A DNA stretch of 18,920 nucleotides from Butyrivibrio sp. (GCA_017996845.1 JAGOGF010000034.1:1-18920), one strand, 5' to 3'; positions 1 through 8,330 are shown, numbered from the stretch's first letter. The notes: a model not told the origin generated them from the sequence alone. Program-made: numbers and translations.

Positions 1-356
1 GGTATGACAAATGTATCCCCCAGATTCCGGGGGTAAGCATTCAGCCCGCACAGAAGACCGCACCACAGATGCTGGTAGCACTGAATTCCGGGGCAACGGA
101 TATTGTTGTAACAGACATGCCGACTGCAAAAGCTGCACTGATCGCGTATCCGGATATGAAGCTTCTTGATTTCTCAGGAACAAAAGGAGACTATCAGGTA
201 TCGGCAGAAGATATCAATATCGGCTGTTCCATGAAAAAAGGCAATACGGCGCTTAAAACAGCTGTAAATGCAGTGGTGGATCAGATGACAAAAGATGATT
301 TCAATAAACTGATGGATCAGGCAATTGCAGTTCAGCCAATGGCGACAGCAAAATGA
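1..356 (+). CDS. Amino-acid ABC transporter substrate-binding protein, C-terminal part
   Basis: This is the 3' end of a gene cut by the window edge. The open frame runs from base 3 with no stop until TGA at 354-356, leaving about 117 residues. The piece contains a run resembling lobe 2 of family-3 periplasmic-type binding proteins: a segment reading SGATDIVVTDMP, then a strand-and-helix region, and near the end a long helix of the type 'TAVNAVVDQMTKDDFNKLMDQ', which in this family packs at the C-terminus. The family binds a polar amino acid outside the membrane and delivers it to the permease. The signal peptide and lobe 1 lie upstream of the window. The assignment rests largely on the neighbours: permease and ATPase of the same importer class follow directly. 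Ligand specificity cannot be told from this fragment. Confidence 0.8.
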   Translation, partial: YDKCIPQIPGVSIQPAQKTAPQMLVALNSGATDIVVTDMPTAKAALIAYPDMKLLDFSGTKGDYQVSAEDINIGCSMKKGNTALKTAVNAVVDQMTKDDFNKLMDQAIAVQPMATAK

Positions 357-405
357 TGTGCAAATGTGCACGATGGATCATTTTTGAGCAGAAAGGATAA
401 GACCT

Positions 406-1161
406 ATGCCACAGAGCTTTTTGGGAAGAATAGAGATGATCCTGTCCAGATACGGTATCAGCATACTGAGGGGAGCCGGATTTACCATGCTGATTGCACT
501 GATCGGTACCGTATTTGGGTGCCTGATCGGACTGCTGGTTGGAATGGTGCAGACGATTCCACATCCGCAGGCAGGGCATCCGATCAAAAAAGGCCTGCTG
601 ATCGCAGTGAAGTTCATCTGTATGGCGTATGTGGAGATTTTTCGCGGAACACCCATGATGGTGCAGGCGATGTTCATTTTTTATGGAGCTGCTGCGCTTT
701 TTGGGATTCACATGACTACCATGTTTGCAGCGCTTTTCATTGTTTCGATCAATACGGGGGCGTATATGACAGAAACAGTAAGAGGCGGGATTTTATCAGT
801 AGATGAGGGACAGACAGAAGGCGCAAGGGCAATTGGTATGACACATATCCAGACCATGCGGTATGTCATTTTACCACAGGCAATGCGCAATATCATGCCA
901 CAGATCGGCAATAATCTGATCATTAATATTAAAGATACCAGTGTACTGAATGTAATCGGTGTTGTTGAACTTTTTTATACAACCAATACGGTTGCAGGCG
1001 CTTATTACACCTATTTTGAGGCATTTTCGGTGGCAATGGTTGTCTATTTTGTAATGACTTTTACCTGCTCCAGAATTCTGCGATCCGTCGAAAAGAAGAT
1101 GGATGGGCCGGATAACTATGTCATGGCAGTCAACACCGGAACCGTGGAGGGTGCAAGATGA
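406..1161 (+). CDS. Polar amino-acid ABC transporter permease (HisM/GlnP type)
   Basis: This 251-residue integral membrane subunit forms the channel of the importer whose binding protein ends 49 bases upstream. Hydrophobic segments are visible near residues 24-48, 65-75, 86-115 and 200-220. The cytoplasmic coupling loop typical of amino-acid importers is at about residues 138-157 (EGARAIGM...VILPQAM), preceded by 'EIFRGTP' at 77-83, a hallmark of the His/Glu/Asp/Arg permease group. Length is slightly above the usual 215-240 because of an insertion after the first membrane span (about residues 50-62). The ATG at 406 follows a purine-rich AGAAAGGA site. The stop overlaps the ATPase start by four bases (ATGA), so the two are translationally coupled. 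Substrate is probably a polar amino acid or cystine-like compound; the family alone does not say which. Confidence 0.9.
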   Translation: MPQSFLGRIEMILSRYGISILRGAGFTMLIALIGTVFGCLIGLLVGMVQTIPHPQAGHPIKKGLLIAVKFICMAYVEIFRGTPMMVQAMFIFYGAAALFGIHMTTMFAALFIVSINTGAYMTETVRGGILSVDEGQTEGARAIGMTHIQTMRYVILPQAMRNIMPQIGNNLIINIKDTSVLNVIGVVELFYTTNTVAGAYYTYFEAFSVAMVVYFVMTFTCSRILRSVEKKMDGPDNYVMAVNTGTVEGAR

Positions 1162-1904
1162 AAGATTCAGAGCTGCTGATTGCAAAAAATATTCGAAAAT
1201 CATTCGGAAGCCATATTGTATTAAAGGATATCAGTATGAAAGTCCAAAAGGGTGATGTTACCTGTATCATCGGTGCATCAGGATCCGGGAAATCAACTTT
1301 TCTAAGGTGTATTAATCTGTTGGAAATGCCGGATGGAGGAAGCGTTTTTTTTCATGGAAAAGATATACTGAAAAATCCGGGCATGACGGAATCCGTATAC
1401 CGTTCAAAGGTCGGGATGGTATTTCAGAACTTTAATCTCTTTAATAATATGACCGTTCTCGAGAACTGCATGATCGGACAGCAAAAGGTAATGAAACGTT
1501 CCGGGGAGGCGGCACGGGAAAATGCACTTGCCTATCTGGATAAAGTAGGAATGGCGCCTTATATAAATGCCAGACCCAGACAGCTTTCAGGCGGACAGAA
1601 GCAGCGTGTTGCCATTGCAAGGGCGATGGCGATGGAACCGGAAGTGCTGCTGTTTGATGAACCCACGTCAGCACTCGATCCGCAGATGGTGGGAGAAGTG
1701 CTCGATGTCATGAAAACACTTGCGCAGGAAGGCCTGACGATGCTGGTGGTAACACATGAAATGGCATTTGCCCGTGATGTGGCATCACATGTGATATTTA
1801 TGGCAGACGGAGTCGTTGCAGAAGAGGGAGATGCGGAAGCGATATTTGGTAATCCACAGCAAAAACTTACCGCGGAATTCCTGAGTCGTTTCAGAAATAT
1901 GTGA
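1158..1904 (+). CDS. Polar amino-acid ABC transporter ATP-binding protein (GlnQ type)
   Basis: This 248-residue ATPase energises the permease encoded just upstream. All nucleotide-binding motifs are intact: Walker [10 protein letters not shown] at residues 39-47, Q-loop at Q90, signature LSGGQ at 143-147, Walker B LLFDE at 164-168, D-loop SALD at 171-174 and switch histidine H200. The sequence '[12 protein letters not shown]' followed by a short C-terminus without a regulatory domain is the standard amino-acid importer form, and the length is normal for it. The start overlaps the permease stop as ATGA. The next gene, a LuxR-type regulator, begins only 9 bases after the stop, so the transporter and regulator are very likely on one transcript. 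Confidence 0.95.
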   Translation: MKDSELLIAKNIRKSFGSHIVLKDISMKVQKGDVTCIIGASGSGKSTFLRCINLLEMPDGGSVFFHGKDILKNPGMTESVYRSKVGMVFQNFNLFNNMTVLENCMIGQQKVMKRSGEAARENALAYLDKVGMAPYINARPRQLSGGQKQRVAIARAMAMEPEVLLFDEPTSALDPQMVGEVLDVMKTLAQEGLTMLVVTHEMAFARDVASHVIFMADGVVAEEGDAEAIFGNPQQKLTAEFLSRFRNM

Positions 1905-1913
1905 GGACAGGAT

Positions 1914-2663
1914 ATGAGAACACTTGAAACCAACGACTGGATACTGCTCAACAGTATTATATATAAAATCTATACAACGGAAAGTATGCGTGAGATGCGG
2001 GAGCAGTTTCTGGAGCAGATGCGCATGCTGATTGATTTTGACAGTGCAGATTTCTATCTTCCATCCCGCGATAAGAGCCAGAAACTCGTGTCTCCAATCA
2101 CATTTAATTGTGATCAGGATATGTCGCAGTTATATGAAACGCTGGATTACAGCAGGGGTATCATGTACAGCGGAAAGTCTCTTATATACAGAGAAACGGA
2201 CATTATGCCGGATGAGAAGAGAGAAGAGACAGAGTATTACAGAAAGGTATACAGGCCCAACAACTGGCATTATTCCCTGCAGATGATCCTGGCAAGGGAT
2301 CGTGAATTTGTCGGGGTGGTAACCTTTTACCGGTGCATCGGTAAGGATAATTTCCAGTATGATGATATTTTTTTGCTGGATATGCTCAAAGATCATATGG
2401 CATACCGGCTGCATCAGGATATGAAAAACGGAAATCCGCTGGATGAAAAATTAACCGTGTCACGGGCGAGTGAGAAATATGAGATGACACATCAGGAACA
2501 GAATATATTGCGCATGCTGATGGCGGGGAAAAATAATGAGGAAATATGCACGGAACTGACAATCAGCGTGAATACACTCAAGAAACATATTCTGAATATC
2601 TACCGGAAGCTGGGAGTCAGAAACCGGGTACAGTTGTTTAAGATGATCCGGGAAAAGGAATGA
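1914..2663 (+). CDS. LuxR-family transcriptional regulator with GAF-like N-terminal region
   Basis: This 249-residue protein has a recognisable LuxR-type DNA-binding domain at its C-terminus, about residues 188-245. It starts with the characteristic 'MTHQEQNILRMLMAGKNNEEI', continues 'LTISVNTLKKHILNIYRKLGV' and ends on 'NRVQLF'. The first 170 residues show no receiver-domain aspartates. They read like a GAF/PAS-type sensor fold (a strand pattern around 'EFVGVVTFYR' at 131-140 and flanking helices), so this is probably a one-component sensor, but I cannot name the ligand. It has no kinase partner nearby. It sits 9 bases after the amino-acid importer ATPase with GAGGACAGG as ribosome site, so it may control the importer or the island downstream. 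That role is inferred from position only. Confidence 0.85.
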   Translation: MRTLETNDWILLNSIIYKIYTTESMREMREQFLEQMRMLIDFDSADFYLPSRDKSQKLVSPITFNCDQDMSQLYETLDYSRGIMYSGKSLIYRETDIMPDEKREETEYYRKVYRPNNWHYSLQMILARDREFVGVVTFYRCIGKDNFQYDDIFLLDMLKDHMAYRLHQDMKNGNPLDEKLTVSRASEKYEMTHQEQNILRMLMAGKNNEEICTELTISVNTLKKHILNIYRKLGVRNRVQLFKMIREKE

Positions 2664-2712
2664 TGCAGACAGAGTACTTAAAAAGTGGTACGAAAATGGT
2701 AATTCCTGTGCA

Positions 2713-2741
2713 TTGTAAAGGTATTTTTTCTGGATTATGAT
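2713..2741 (+). promoter_or_regulatory. Probable sigma-A promoter of the PII-pot operon
   Basis: The boxes are TTGTAA at 2713-2718 and TATGAT at 2736-2741, separated by exactly 17 bases, with a T-rich spacer. They match the consensus at 4/6 and 5/6 positions. Transcription would begin near 2748 and give a leader of about 75 nucleotides that carries the hairpin at 2768-2800. This is the only good promoter match I see in the 159-base gap between the LuxR and PII genes. Confidence 0.55.
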
Positions 2742-2767
2742 GCTACATAACATAAGTAAGCACTTGA

Positions 2768-2800
2768 GCAAAGAGGCTGTCGAAAGACGGCCTCTTTTGC
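2768..2800 (+). terminator. Leader hairpin with GAAA tetraloop, terminator or attenuator
   Basis: GAGGCTGTC (2773-2781) pairs with GACGGCCTC (2786-2794) around a GAAA loop at 2782-2785. The stem is nine pairs with one G-U. An outer GCAAA/TTTTGC extension has one unpaired base. Only four T residues follow the core stem before GC, so it is weaker than a standard intrinsic terminator. It lies 22 bases before the PII start, directly ahead of the AAGGAGGG ribosome site at 2809-2816. It could end the LuxR transcript, or, if the promoter at 2713 is real, act as an attenuator or stability element in the PII leader. Confidence 0.6.
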
Positions 2801-2822
2801 GATTAATGAAGGAGGGAAGATT

Positions 2823-3176
2823 ATGAAAGAAGTAGTAATGATTGTAAGACCTGAGAAACTGGAAGGTATCAAAAAGATCATTGAAGATATGGGATGCGGC
2901 GGAATGACCCTGTCCACAGTAATGGGATGCGGAACACAGAAAGGTGTTGCGCAGGAGGACGGGGTTAACGAAATCAAAGGATATAAGACCAATATCAATC
3001 TTCTTCCCAAGATACAGATTGATGTGGTGGTAGATGATCAGCATGTTGAGACCATTATCATGAAAGTCCGGGAGGTATGTGCAACAGAGCATGTAGGGGA
3101 CGGTAAGATTTTCATCAGAAACATCGAAGAAGCAGTCAGAATCAGAACCGGTGAAAGAGGTTCCAGAGCCCTTTAA
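2823..3176 (+). CDS. PII family signal-transduction protein, PotN-like by context
   Basis: This 117-residue protein is a small trimeric PII regulator that binds adenine nucleotides and switches partner proteins through its T-loop. Conserved parts are 'MKEVVMIVRPEKLEGIK' at the N-terminus, Q39-K40-G41 before the T-loop, L61-P62-K63 after it, the C-terminal signature around G92-D93-G94-K95-I96-F97, and R106/R108 of the nucleotide site. Compared with the 112-residue E. coli proteins, the T-loop is five residues longer. The uridylylated tyrosine position (Tyr51) aligns with T56, and the nearest tyrosine is Y54. There is no ammonium channel gene beside it. Instead potABCD follows 31 bases later, the arrangement described for the Firmicute PII subfamily PotN. 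Regulation of polyamine import is therefore the leading inference, not seen directly. The start has a strong AAGGAGGG site. Confidence 0.92.
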   Translation: MKEVVMIVRPEKLEGIKKIIEDMGCGGMTLSTVMGCGTQKGVAQEDGVNEIKGYKTNINLLPKIQIDVVVDDQHVETIIMKVREVCATEHVGDGKIFIRNIEEAVRIRTGERGSRAL

Positions 3177-3207
3177 GGGGATTAAACAGAAAACGCAGGT
3201 GATTTGC

Positions 3208-4314
3208 ATGGGATGTATTGTAGAACTCGAAGGTGTGAATAAAAAATATGGCAATAACCACGTGGTAAAGGATCTGAACCTGAATGTGGAAGAAGGCGAA
3301 TTCCTGACACTGCTGGGATCTTCCGGATGTGGGAAAACAACAACGCTTCGTATGATTGCAGGGTTTGAAGAACCCAGCAGCGGAAGTATCCTTGTGCAGG
3401 GAGAATCCATTGCAGAAAAAGAACCGTATGAGCGAGATGTCAATACTGTGTTTCAAAGTTATGCGCTTTTCCCGCATATGACTGTTTATGACAATATAGC
3501 CTATGGTCTGAAAATGAAAAAGGTTCCCAAAAAAGAAATTGCTGACCGTGTCATGAAAATGATGGCGATGGTACAGCTGGAGGGTTTTGAGAAAAGATAT
3601 CCGATGCAGTTGTCCGGTGGGCAGAAACAGAGAGTTGCAATTGCCAGAGCACTGATCAACAGACCAAGGGTGCTGCTATTGGATGAACCGCTTGGCGCAC
3701 TGGATCTGAAACTGCGCAAACAGATGCAGCTGGAACTGAAGCGCTTACAGAAAAAACTGAATATTACCTTTATATATGTAACACATGATCAGGAAGAAGC
3801 CCTTACCATGAGCGACCGGATCGCAATCATGCATGAAGGGGTTCTAGATCAGATCGGTACGCCGGCGCAGATATATGAATCTCCCAAAACCAAATTTGTG
3901 GCTACTTTTATCGGAGAGACCAATGTGTTTGACGGATGTATCTCTGATATGGAACAGGAAGAGATACGTATCATGGTCGAAAATGGTGTGATCGCGGGAA
4001 AGGGAACGGACTTTGAAAAGGGAGAATATATTACCGTCTCCGTCAGACCGGAAAAAATGAAATTCAAAACAGCTCCGGTAGAATGCTTTACACTGCGGGC
4101 AGTGGTTAGAGATTACATCTATGTAGGATCTGTTGTGAAATGTATTGCGGTACTTCCAAATGGAAATGAACTCAAGATGGAAAAACTGGCAGGGGAAACG
4201 CTTCCACAGATAGAAGAACAGGTATATCCCTGTTGGGATCCAAAGGATGCGGTACTGATACACAGTCAAAGTCATATTGTATATCAGGCGATGGAAAATG
4301 TTGTTTTAAAGTAG
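3208..4314 (+). CDS. potA: Spermidine/putrescine-type ABC transporter ATP-binding protein
   Basis: This 368-residue ATPase is of the polyamine/iron importer class. It shows Walker A GSSGCGKTT at residues 37-45, Q-loop Q83, signature LSGGQ at 135-139, Walker B LLLDE at 156-160 with 'PLGALDLKLR', and switch histidine H193. A C-terminal OB-type (TOBE) regulatory region from about residue 240 contains 'VSVRPEKMKF'. An in-frame GTG at 3151 would add 19 residues inside the PII gene but has no ribosome site. The ATG at 3208 is preceded by AGGTGA at 3197-3202 and begins at the usual family N-terminus, so I chose it. The potB start follows 10 bases after the stop. Together with PotB, PotC and PotD it should drive uptake of a polyamine or similar cation. 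Confidence 0.93.
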   Translation: MGCIVELEGVNKKYGNNHVVKDLNLNVEEGEFLTLLGSSGCGKTTTLRMIAGFEEPSSGSILVQGESIAEKEPYERDVNTVFQSYALFPHMTVYDNIAYGLKMKKVPKKEIADRVMKMMAMVQLEGFEKRYPMQLSGGQKQRVAIARALINRPRVLLLDEPLGALDLKLRKQMQLELKRLQKKLNITFIYVTHDQEEALTMSDRIAIMHEGVLDQIGTPAQIYESPKTKFVATFIGETNVFDGCISDMEQEEIRIMVENGVIAGKGTDFEKGEYITVSVRPEKMKFKTAPVECFTLRAVVRDYIYVGSVVKCIAVLPNGNELKMEKLAGETLPQIEEQVYPCWDPKDAVLIHSQSHIVYQAMENVVLK

Positions 4315-4324
4315 GAGGCTGCTG

Positions 4325-5197
4325 ATGAAGCATTCCAAACACGAGTGGAGGTCCAATGCACTTCCGGCACTTGTAACAGTGTCCCCGGTTGCAGTCTGTA
4401 TGCTGTTTCTGGTATTGATTCCGCTGATTTATGTTGTGATCATGAGCTTTTGCTCAATCGATGAATATTATAATGTGGTTTTCAGATTTACCTTCAAGAA
4501 CTATATTATGCTGGCAGATCCACAGTATACCCATATTTATCTGCAGTCTCTGCTGATTGCGTTCTTGACTACGCTGGTATGCATTCTGATTGCATATCCG
4601 TTTTCGTTTCTGATCGCAAGGACAAGGAGCAAAAATAAAAATATTCTGTATATGCTTGTCATTATTCCGTTCTGGACCAATTCGCTGATCAGAATATACG
4701 GCTGGCGCACGTTTCTTGGAACAAACGGCTGGCTCAATCACATCCTGACATTTCTGCATCTTATATCGGAACCGGTTAATTTCCTTTTTAACAGAGGAAC
4801 AACCGTGCTGGGTATGGTGTACTGTCTGATGCCGTTCATGATCCTGCCGCTGTATACCTCAATCGAAAAACTGGATCAGAGTCTCCTGGAAGCATCCGCT
4901 GATCTTGGATCCAGAAGGGCAGAGACATTTATACATGTAATTCTGCCACTTACAAGCGGTGGTATTTTTTCAGGCAGTATCATGGTATTTATTCCATGTC
5001 TGGGTTATTTCTTTGTTTCGGATATCCTGGGTGGAGGAAACTCAGATGTCATCGGCAACCTGATTGAAAGACAGTTTCAAAGCGGAAATAACTGGCCGTT
5101 TGGTGCATCATTGTCCATCATTTTAATTGCGATTACGCTGCTGCTGGTAAAGCTTTATCAGAAAATAGGCGGAAGCATGGATGAGCTTGGAGTCTGA
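4325..5197 (+). CDS. potB: Spermidine/putrescine-type ABC transporter permease PotB
   Basis: This 290-residue membrane protein is the first of the two permease subunits of the Pot importer. Hydrophobic spans are visible at about residues 19-42, 72-97, 107-124, 158-178, 212-235 and 258-278, giving the expected six. The cytoplasmic coupling motif EASADLGSRRAETF...ILPLTSGGI lies at about 189-214, where the family places its EAA loop that contacts PotA. The stop of potA forms part of the ribosome site (TAGGAGG), so translation is coupled. The length matches the family. Confidence 0.93.
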   Translation: MKHSKHEWRSNALPALVTVSPVAVCMLFLVLIPLIYVVIMSFCSIDEYYNVVFRFTFKNYIMLADPQYTHIYLQSLLIAFLTTLVCILIAYPFSFLIARTRSKNKNILYMLVIIPFWTNSLIRIYGWRTFLGTNGWLNHILTFLHLISEPVNFLFNRGTTVLGMVYCLMPFMILPLYTSIEKLDQSLLEASADLGSRRAETFIHVILPLTSGGIFSGSIMVFIPCLGYFFVSDILGGGNSDVIGNLIERQFQSGNNWPFGASLSIILIAITLLLVKLYQKIGGSMDELGV

Positions 5198-5210
5198 AAG
5201 GACAGGAACA

Positions 5211-6014
5211 ATGAAAAGAGAAAAAAAAGAGCGTATTCGGCATAAAAGCGGGAAATTATTTTGTATATTGGTGTACCTGTTTTTGTTTCTGCCAATTGTG
5301 GTAATTGTGATCAACTCCTTCAATGCAACAACCTCCAAACCTTATCTATCCTGGAAAGGATTTACTTTTGGATGGTATGCAGAACTGTTTACCAATACGG
5401 AACTTCTGGGAGCATTTGGCAATACATTGATTCTGGCAGGTGTCAGTACCCTTCTGGCTACGGTGATCGGAACCCTGGGAGCAGTTGGCATGTACCGCTA
5501 TAAATTCAGAGGAAAAGGAATCATTGATGCTGTTTTGTATATTCCGGTTGTGATCCCGGAGATTGTGGTTGGAATATCCCTTCTGACCATGTTCTCCAAA
5601 GTCAATATTCCGCGTGGTATGCTGACCCTGATTCTGGCACATGTTTCCTTTTGTATCCCGTTTGTGATTTTTAATATCAGAGCAAGGCTTGCCGGCTATG
5701 ACAGTTCAGTGGAGGAAGCAAGTATGGATCTGGGGGCGAACCGGATCAGGACTTTTATGCAGGTTACACTACCGATTCTGGCGCCCGGAATTGCAGGAGG
5801 AGCACTTCTGGCATTTACGCTTTCCATTGATGATGTCATTATCAGCTATTTTGTAAACGGGCAGACGATGACCTATCCTCTGAAAGTAATGGAAAGTATT
5901 AAAAGCGGGGTTGCCCCGGATGTAAACGCACTCTCTACACTGATACTGGTCGGCACGATTCTGCTGGTCGTTCTGACGCAAAGCGATCTGCTTATTAAGC
6001 ACAAGCACTATTAA
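5211..6014 (+). CDS. potC: Spermidine/putrescine-type ABC transporter permease PotC
   Basis: This 267-residue membrane protein is the second permease subunit. It has a basic N-terminus (residues 1-15), then hydrophobic spans at roughly 16-35, 70-95, 106-128, 136-156, 194-215 and 238-260. The coupling motif EEASMDLGANRIRTF...LPILAPGI is at about 168-194. An in-frame ATG at 5181 would overlap the end of potB by 17 bases. The ATG at 5211 sits after AAAGGACAGG (5197-5206) and gives the normal lysine-rich family start, so it is preferred. The gap from potB is 13 bases. Confidence 0.92.
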   Translation: MKREKKERIRHKSGKLFCILVYLFLFLPIVVIVINSFNATTSKPYLSWKGFTFGWYAELFTNTELLGAFGNTLILAGVSTLLATVIGTLGAVGMYRYKFRGKGIIDAVLYIPVVIPEIVVGISLLTMFSKVNIPRGMLTLILAHVSFCIPFVIFNIRARLAGYDSSVEEASMDLGANRIRTFMQVTLPILAPGIAGGALLAFTLSIDDVIISYFVNGQTMTYPLKVMESIKSGVAPDVNALSTLILVGTILLVVLTQSDLLIKHKHY

Positions 6015-6035
6015 GGTCTGAAAAGGAGGAGCATT

Positions 6036-7097
6036 ATGAAAAAAAGAATAATCTGCCTGGTACTTACGGTAATCATGACGGCATCCGTAATGGCTGGATG
6101 CGGAAGCACGAAAAGTGCATCTGCAGACAGCGGCAAAAAACTGAATGTATTTGTATGGACCGAATATGTTCCAGATTCTGTTTTCAAGAAATTTGAGGAT
6201 GAAACAGGAATCAAAGTGAACGTTTCCACCTATTCTTCCAATGAGGATATGCTTGCCAAAGTAAAATCAGAATCCACGGGAACCTATGATATTGTTCTGC
6301 CCAGTGATTATATGGTTAAGTCCATGATTGCACAGGGAATGCTCGAAAAACTGGATCAGAGCAAGCTGACGAATATAAGTAATATCGGTTCGCAGTATCT
6401 GAATCCATCCTACGATCCCGGGAATGCATATTCCGTCCCGTATCAGGGCGGAGTGGCAGCGATTGCAGTCAATACTTCTGTTGTAAAAAAGAAAATTACA
6501 GGTTATGCGGATCTGTTTGATCCTTCTCTTAAAAACTCGCTGGTAGTTCTGGATGATTACCGCGCGGTAATCGGAATGACTGCACGCAGTCTTGGATACA
6601 GTATGAATGAAACCGATACGGGGAAACTGCAGAAAATATCGGATCAACTGATGAAACTCAAGGATAATGTCAAACTCTATGATTCCGACAGTCCGAAATC
6701 GGCGCTCATCTCAGGAGATTGCAGTGCAGGGTTTGCATGGAGTGCGGAAATCGCGCTTGCAATGGAAGAAAATCCGAATATCCAGATCGTGTATCCCAAA
6801 GAAGGTGCCTATATCTTCATGGATAACTGGTGTATTACAAAGGGTGCCAAAAATTATGATGCTGCCATGCAGTTCATAAATTTCATGCTGGATCCGACTT
6901 CGGCACAGATGGTATCAAAGGAATTTCCGTATCTGTGTCCGAATGTAACAGCAGTTAAGGCAATGGGAGCGGATTATTCGAATAATCCGGCCAAAAATCC
7001 GCCTGCGGATGTAATTGCGGCAGGTGAATATGTCCAGGATCTGGATTCCGATACATTAAATGTTTATAACGATATGTGGAACAAACTCAAACAGTGA
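6036..7097 (+). CDS. potD: Polyamine-type ABC transporter substrate-binding lipoprotein PotD
   Basis: This 353-residue lipoprotein captures the substrate outside the cell for PotABC. It starts with a lysine/arginine-rich signal peptide and a lipobox 'VMAGC', with the lipidated cysteine at C22, then a serine-rich linker. The mature part follows PotD throughout: WTEYVP at 41-46, LPSDYMV at 89-94, a DDYRAVIG segment at 173-180, W235 and D263. Aligned from memory with E. coli PotD, W34, Y37, Y85, D168, W229, D257 and Y293 have counterparts. E171, W255 and Q327 are replaced by A177, F261 and a valine respectively. The substrate could thus be putrescine, spermidine or another amine. The ribosome site AAGGAGGA lies five bases before the start. 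Confidence 0.92.
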   Translation: MKKRIICLVLTVIMTASVMAGCGSTKSASADSGKKLNVFVWTEYVPDSVFKKFEDETGIKVNVSTYSSNEDMLAKVKSESTGTYDIVLPSDYMVKSMIAQGMLEKLDQSKLTNISNIGSQYLNPSYDPGNAYSVPYQGGVAAIAVNTSVVKKKITGYADLFDPSLKNSLVVLDDYRAVIGMTARSLGYSMNETDTGKLQKISDQLMKLKDNVKLYDSDSPKSALISGDCSAGFAWSAEIALAMEENPNIQIVYPKEGAYIFMDNWCITKGAKNYDAAMQFINFMLDPTSAQMVSKEFPYLCPNVTAVKAMGADYSNNPAKNPPADVIAAGEYVQDLDSDTLNVYNDMWNKLKQ

Positions 7098-7119
7098 CAG
7101 ACAAAGGGAGCAGGTGACC

Positions 7120-8268
7120 ATGAAAGTTGATTTTCTGTATCTGAATGAAGAAGATATGATAAAAGCAGGTGTGCTTGATACAAAACGGTGTATTGATACC
7201 ATGAAAGAGACCATGTCTCTTTTTGGAAAAAAAGATTTTCTGCTGGGGGGACCCAAAGCAGATGAACATGGACTGCAGGTGAATTTCCCTGCGCAGTCGG
7301 ATATTCCGGGGTTTCCTTTGGATGACGGGCCGGACAGGCGTTTCATGGCAATGCCTGCTTATCTGGGAGGCAGGTATCATATTGCAGGACAAAAATTTTA
7401 CGGGTCGAACAGTCATAACCTGCAGATTGGTCTCCCAAGGTCTATTCTGATGGTCACGCTTTCAGATGTGGATACCGGAGCGCCGGTTGCAATGATGTCC
7501 GCGAATCTACTCAGTGCGATGCGTACCGGTGCTATGCCTGCAATGGCGGCTGTTTACCTGGCAAATCCGGATGCAAAGATATTATCCATCATCGGACCGG
7601 GTGCGATCAGCAAAGAAGCACTGCGTTGTTATATGGAGGTTCTACCGGAAATAGAGGAGATTAAGTTGCGCGGCAGTTCAGAACATTCCAGATCGGCACT
7701 TGATATGAAACAGTATATTGAAAAAGAATATCCGAAAGTAAAAAAAATTACACTATGCGCATCACTGGAAGAAGCCTGCCGCGATGCAGATGTGGTCAGT
7801 GAGGCAATGTCCGTTACCAAGCAGGATATGGAGGAGTTCAAACCGGAATGGTTCAAAAAGGGTGCAACCGTATTTTCACTTGGCAGTTTTCTGATCCGGG
7901 ATTTTACAAAACTTGGAGATATGAAAATGGTTGCAGACAATTATGGAATGTATGAAAAATATATGAAAAATTTCATTGCCAGGGGACCGGTAGACGAACT
8001 CGGCAGGAAAAGAGAATGGTGCATCATGGGGATGCATTTCGTACATCTGGTGGACACAGGGGTTAAAGAACGGAATCAGATTATTAATTTGAGTGATATT
8101 GTAAACGGAATTTCGAAGGGAAGAACAGACTCGGACGAAATTATTTTCTGCAGCATCGGAGGAATGCCGCTCGAAGACCTCTCCTGGGGATATGAGTGTT
8201 ACAAGGCAGCATCGGAAAAGCAGATTGGTACCACTTTAAAATTATGGGATGAACCATATCTGAAATAG
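7120..8268 (+). CDS. OCD/mu-crystallin family protein 1 (last gene of the pot operon)
   Basis: This 382-residue protein belongs to the ornithine cyclodeaminase/mu-crystallin family, NAD(P)-dependent enzymes acting on imines and alpha-amino acids (ornithine cyclodeaminase, alanine dehydrogenase, ketimine reductases). Visible landmarks are the substrate lysine in GQKFYGSN (K92), the RTGA motif (R135) and a Rossmann glycine turn IIGPGAIS at 157-164. Family members are usually 310-350 residues, so this is a long form shared with its paralogue at 8432. The position that holds the catalytic-type aspartate in that paralogue (D261) is L258 here in an ungapped match, so its chemistry may differ or it may be a partner subunit. 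The ATG at 7120 follows AGGGAGCAGGTGA, 22 bases after potD. I recall close relatives being labelled 'tyramine oxidase subunit B', which I treat only as a name. Confidence 0.85.
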   Translation: MKVDFLYLNEEDMIKAGVLDTKRCIDTMKETMSLFGKKDFLLGGPKADEHGLQVNFPAQSDIPGFPLDDGPDRRFMAMPAYLGGRYHIAGQKFYGSNSHNLQIGLPRSILMVTLSDVDTGAPVAMMSANLLSAMRTGAMPAMAAVYLANPDAKILSIIGPGAISKEALRCYMEVLPEIEEIKLRGSSEHSRSALDMKQYIEKEYPKVKKITLCASLEEACRDADVVSEAMSVTKQDMEEFKPEWFKKGATVFSLGSFLIRDFTKLGDMKMVADNYGMYEKYMKNFIARGPVDELGRKREWCIMGMHFVHLVDTGVKERNQIINLSDIVNGISKGRTDSDEIIFCSIGGMPLEDLSWGYECYKAASEKQIGTTLKLWDEPYLK

Positions 8269-8279
8269 AAAATACTTCT

Positions 8280-8302
8280 TTTGTACCAGATATCAGTACA
8301 AA
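8280..8302 (+). repeat. Inverted repeat TTTGTAC-N9-GTACAAA
   Basis: There are perfect seven-base arms at 8280-8286 and 8296-8302 around a nine-base spacer, 11 bases after the stop of the first OCD gene. No T-tract follows directly, so it is not a standard terminator. It may be an operator or an RNA hairpin that stabilises the 3' end of the pot transcript. The core TTGTA/TACAA recurs in a palindrome ahead of gltB at 14279-14288. Confidence 0.4.
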
Positions 8303-8330
8303 TGAGCAGAATGATGGTGTTTTTAAGTAA

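Noticed and set aside
2740..2826. A 28-codon ORF spanning the PII leader hairpin and ending in an ATGA overlap with the PII start
   Set aside because: Its ATG lies in the predicted -10 box, upstream of the likely transcript start, and no ribosome site precedes it. The overlap is probably coincidental.
3151..3207. GTG start that would extend PotA by 19 residues into the PII gene
   Set aside because: There is no ribosome site, the residues do not resemble PotA, and the ATG at 3208 has AGGTGA at good spacing.
2460..3443. A 327-residue open frame on the minus strand across the LuxR end, the PII gene and the start of potA
   Set aside because: It is antisense to three well-supported genes, has low-complexity composition and no recognisable motif. 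It is a shadow of the coding strand.
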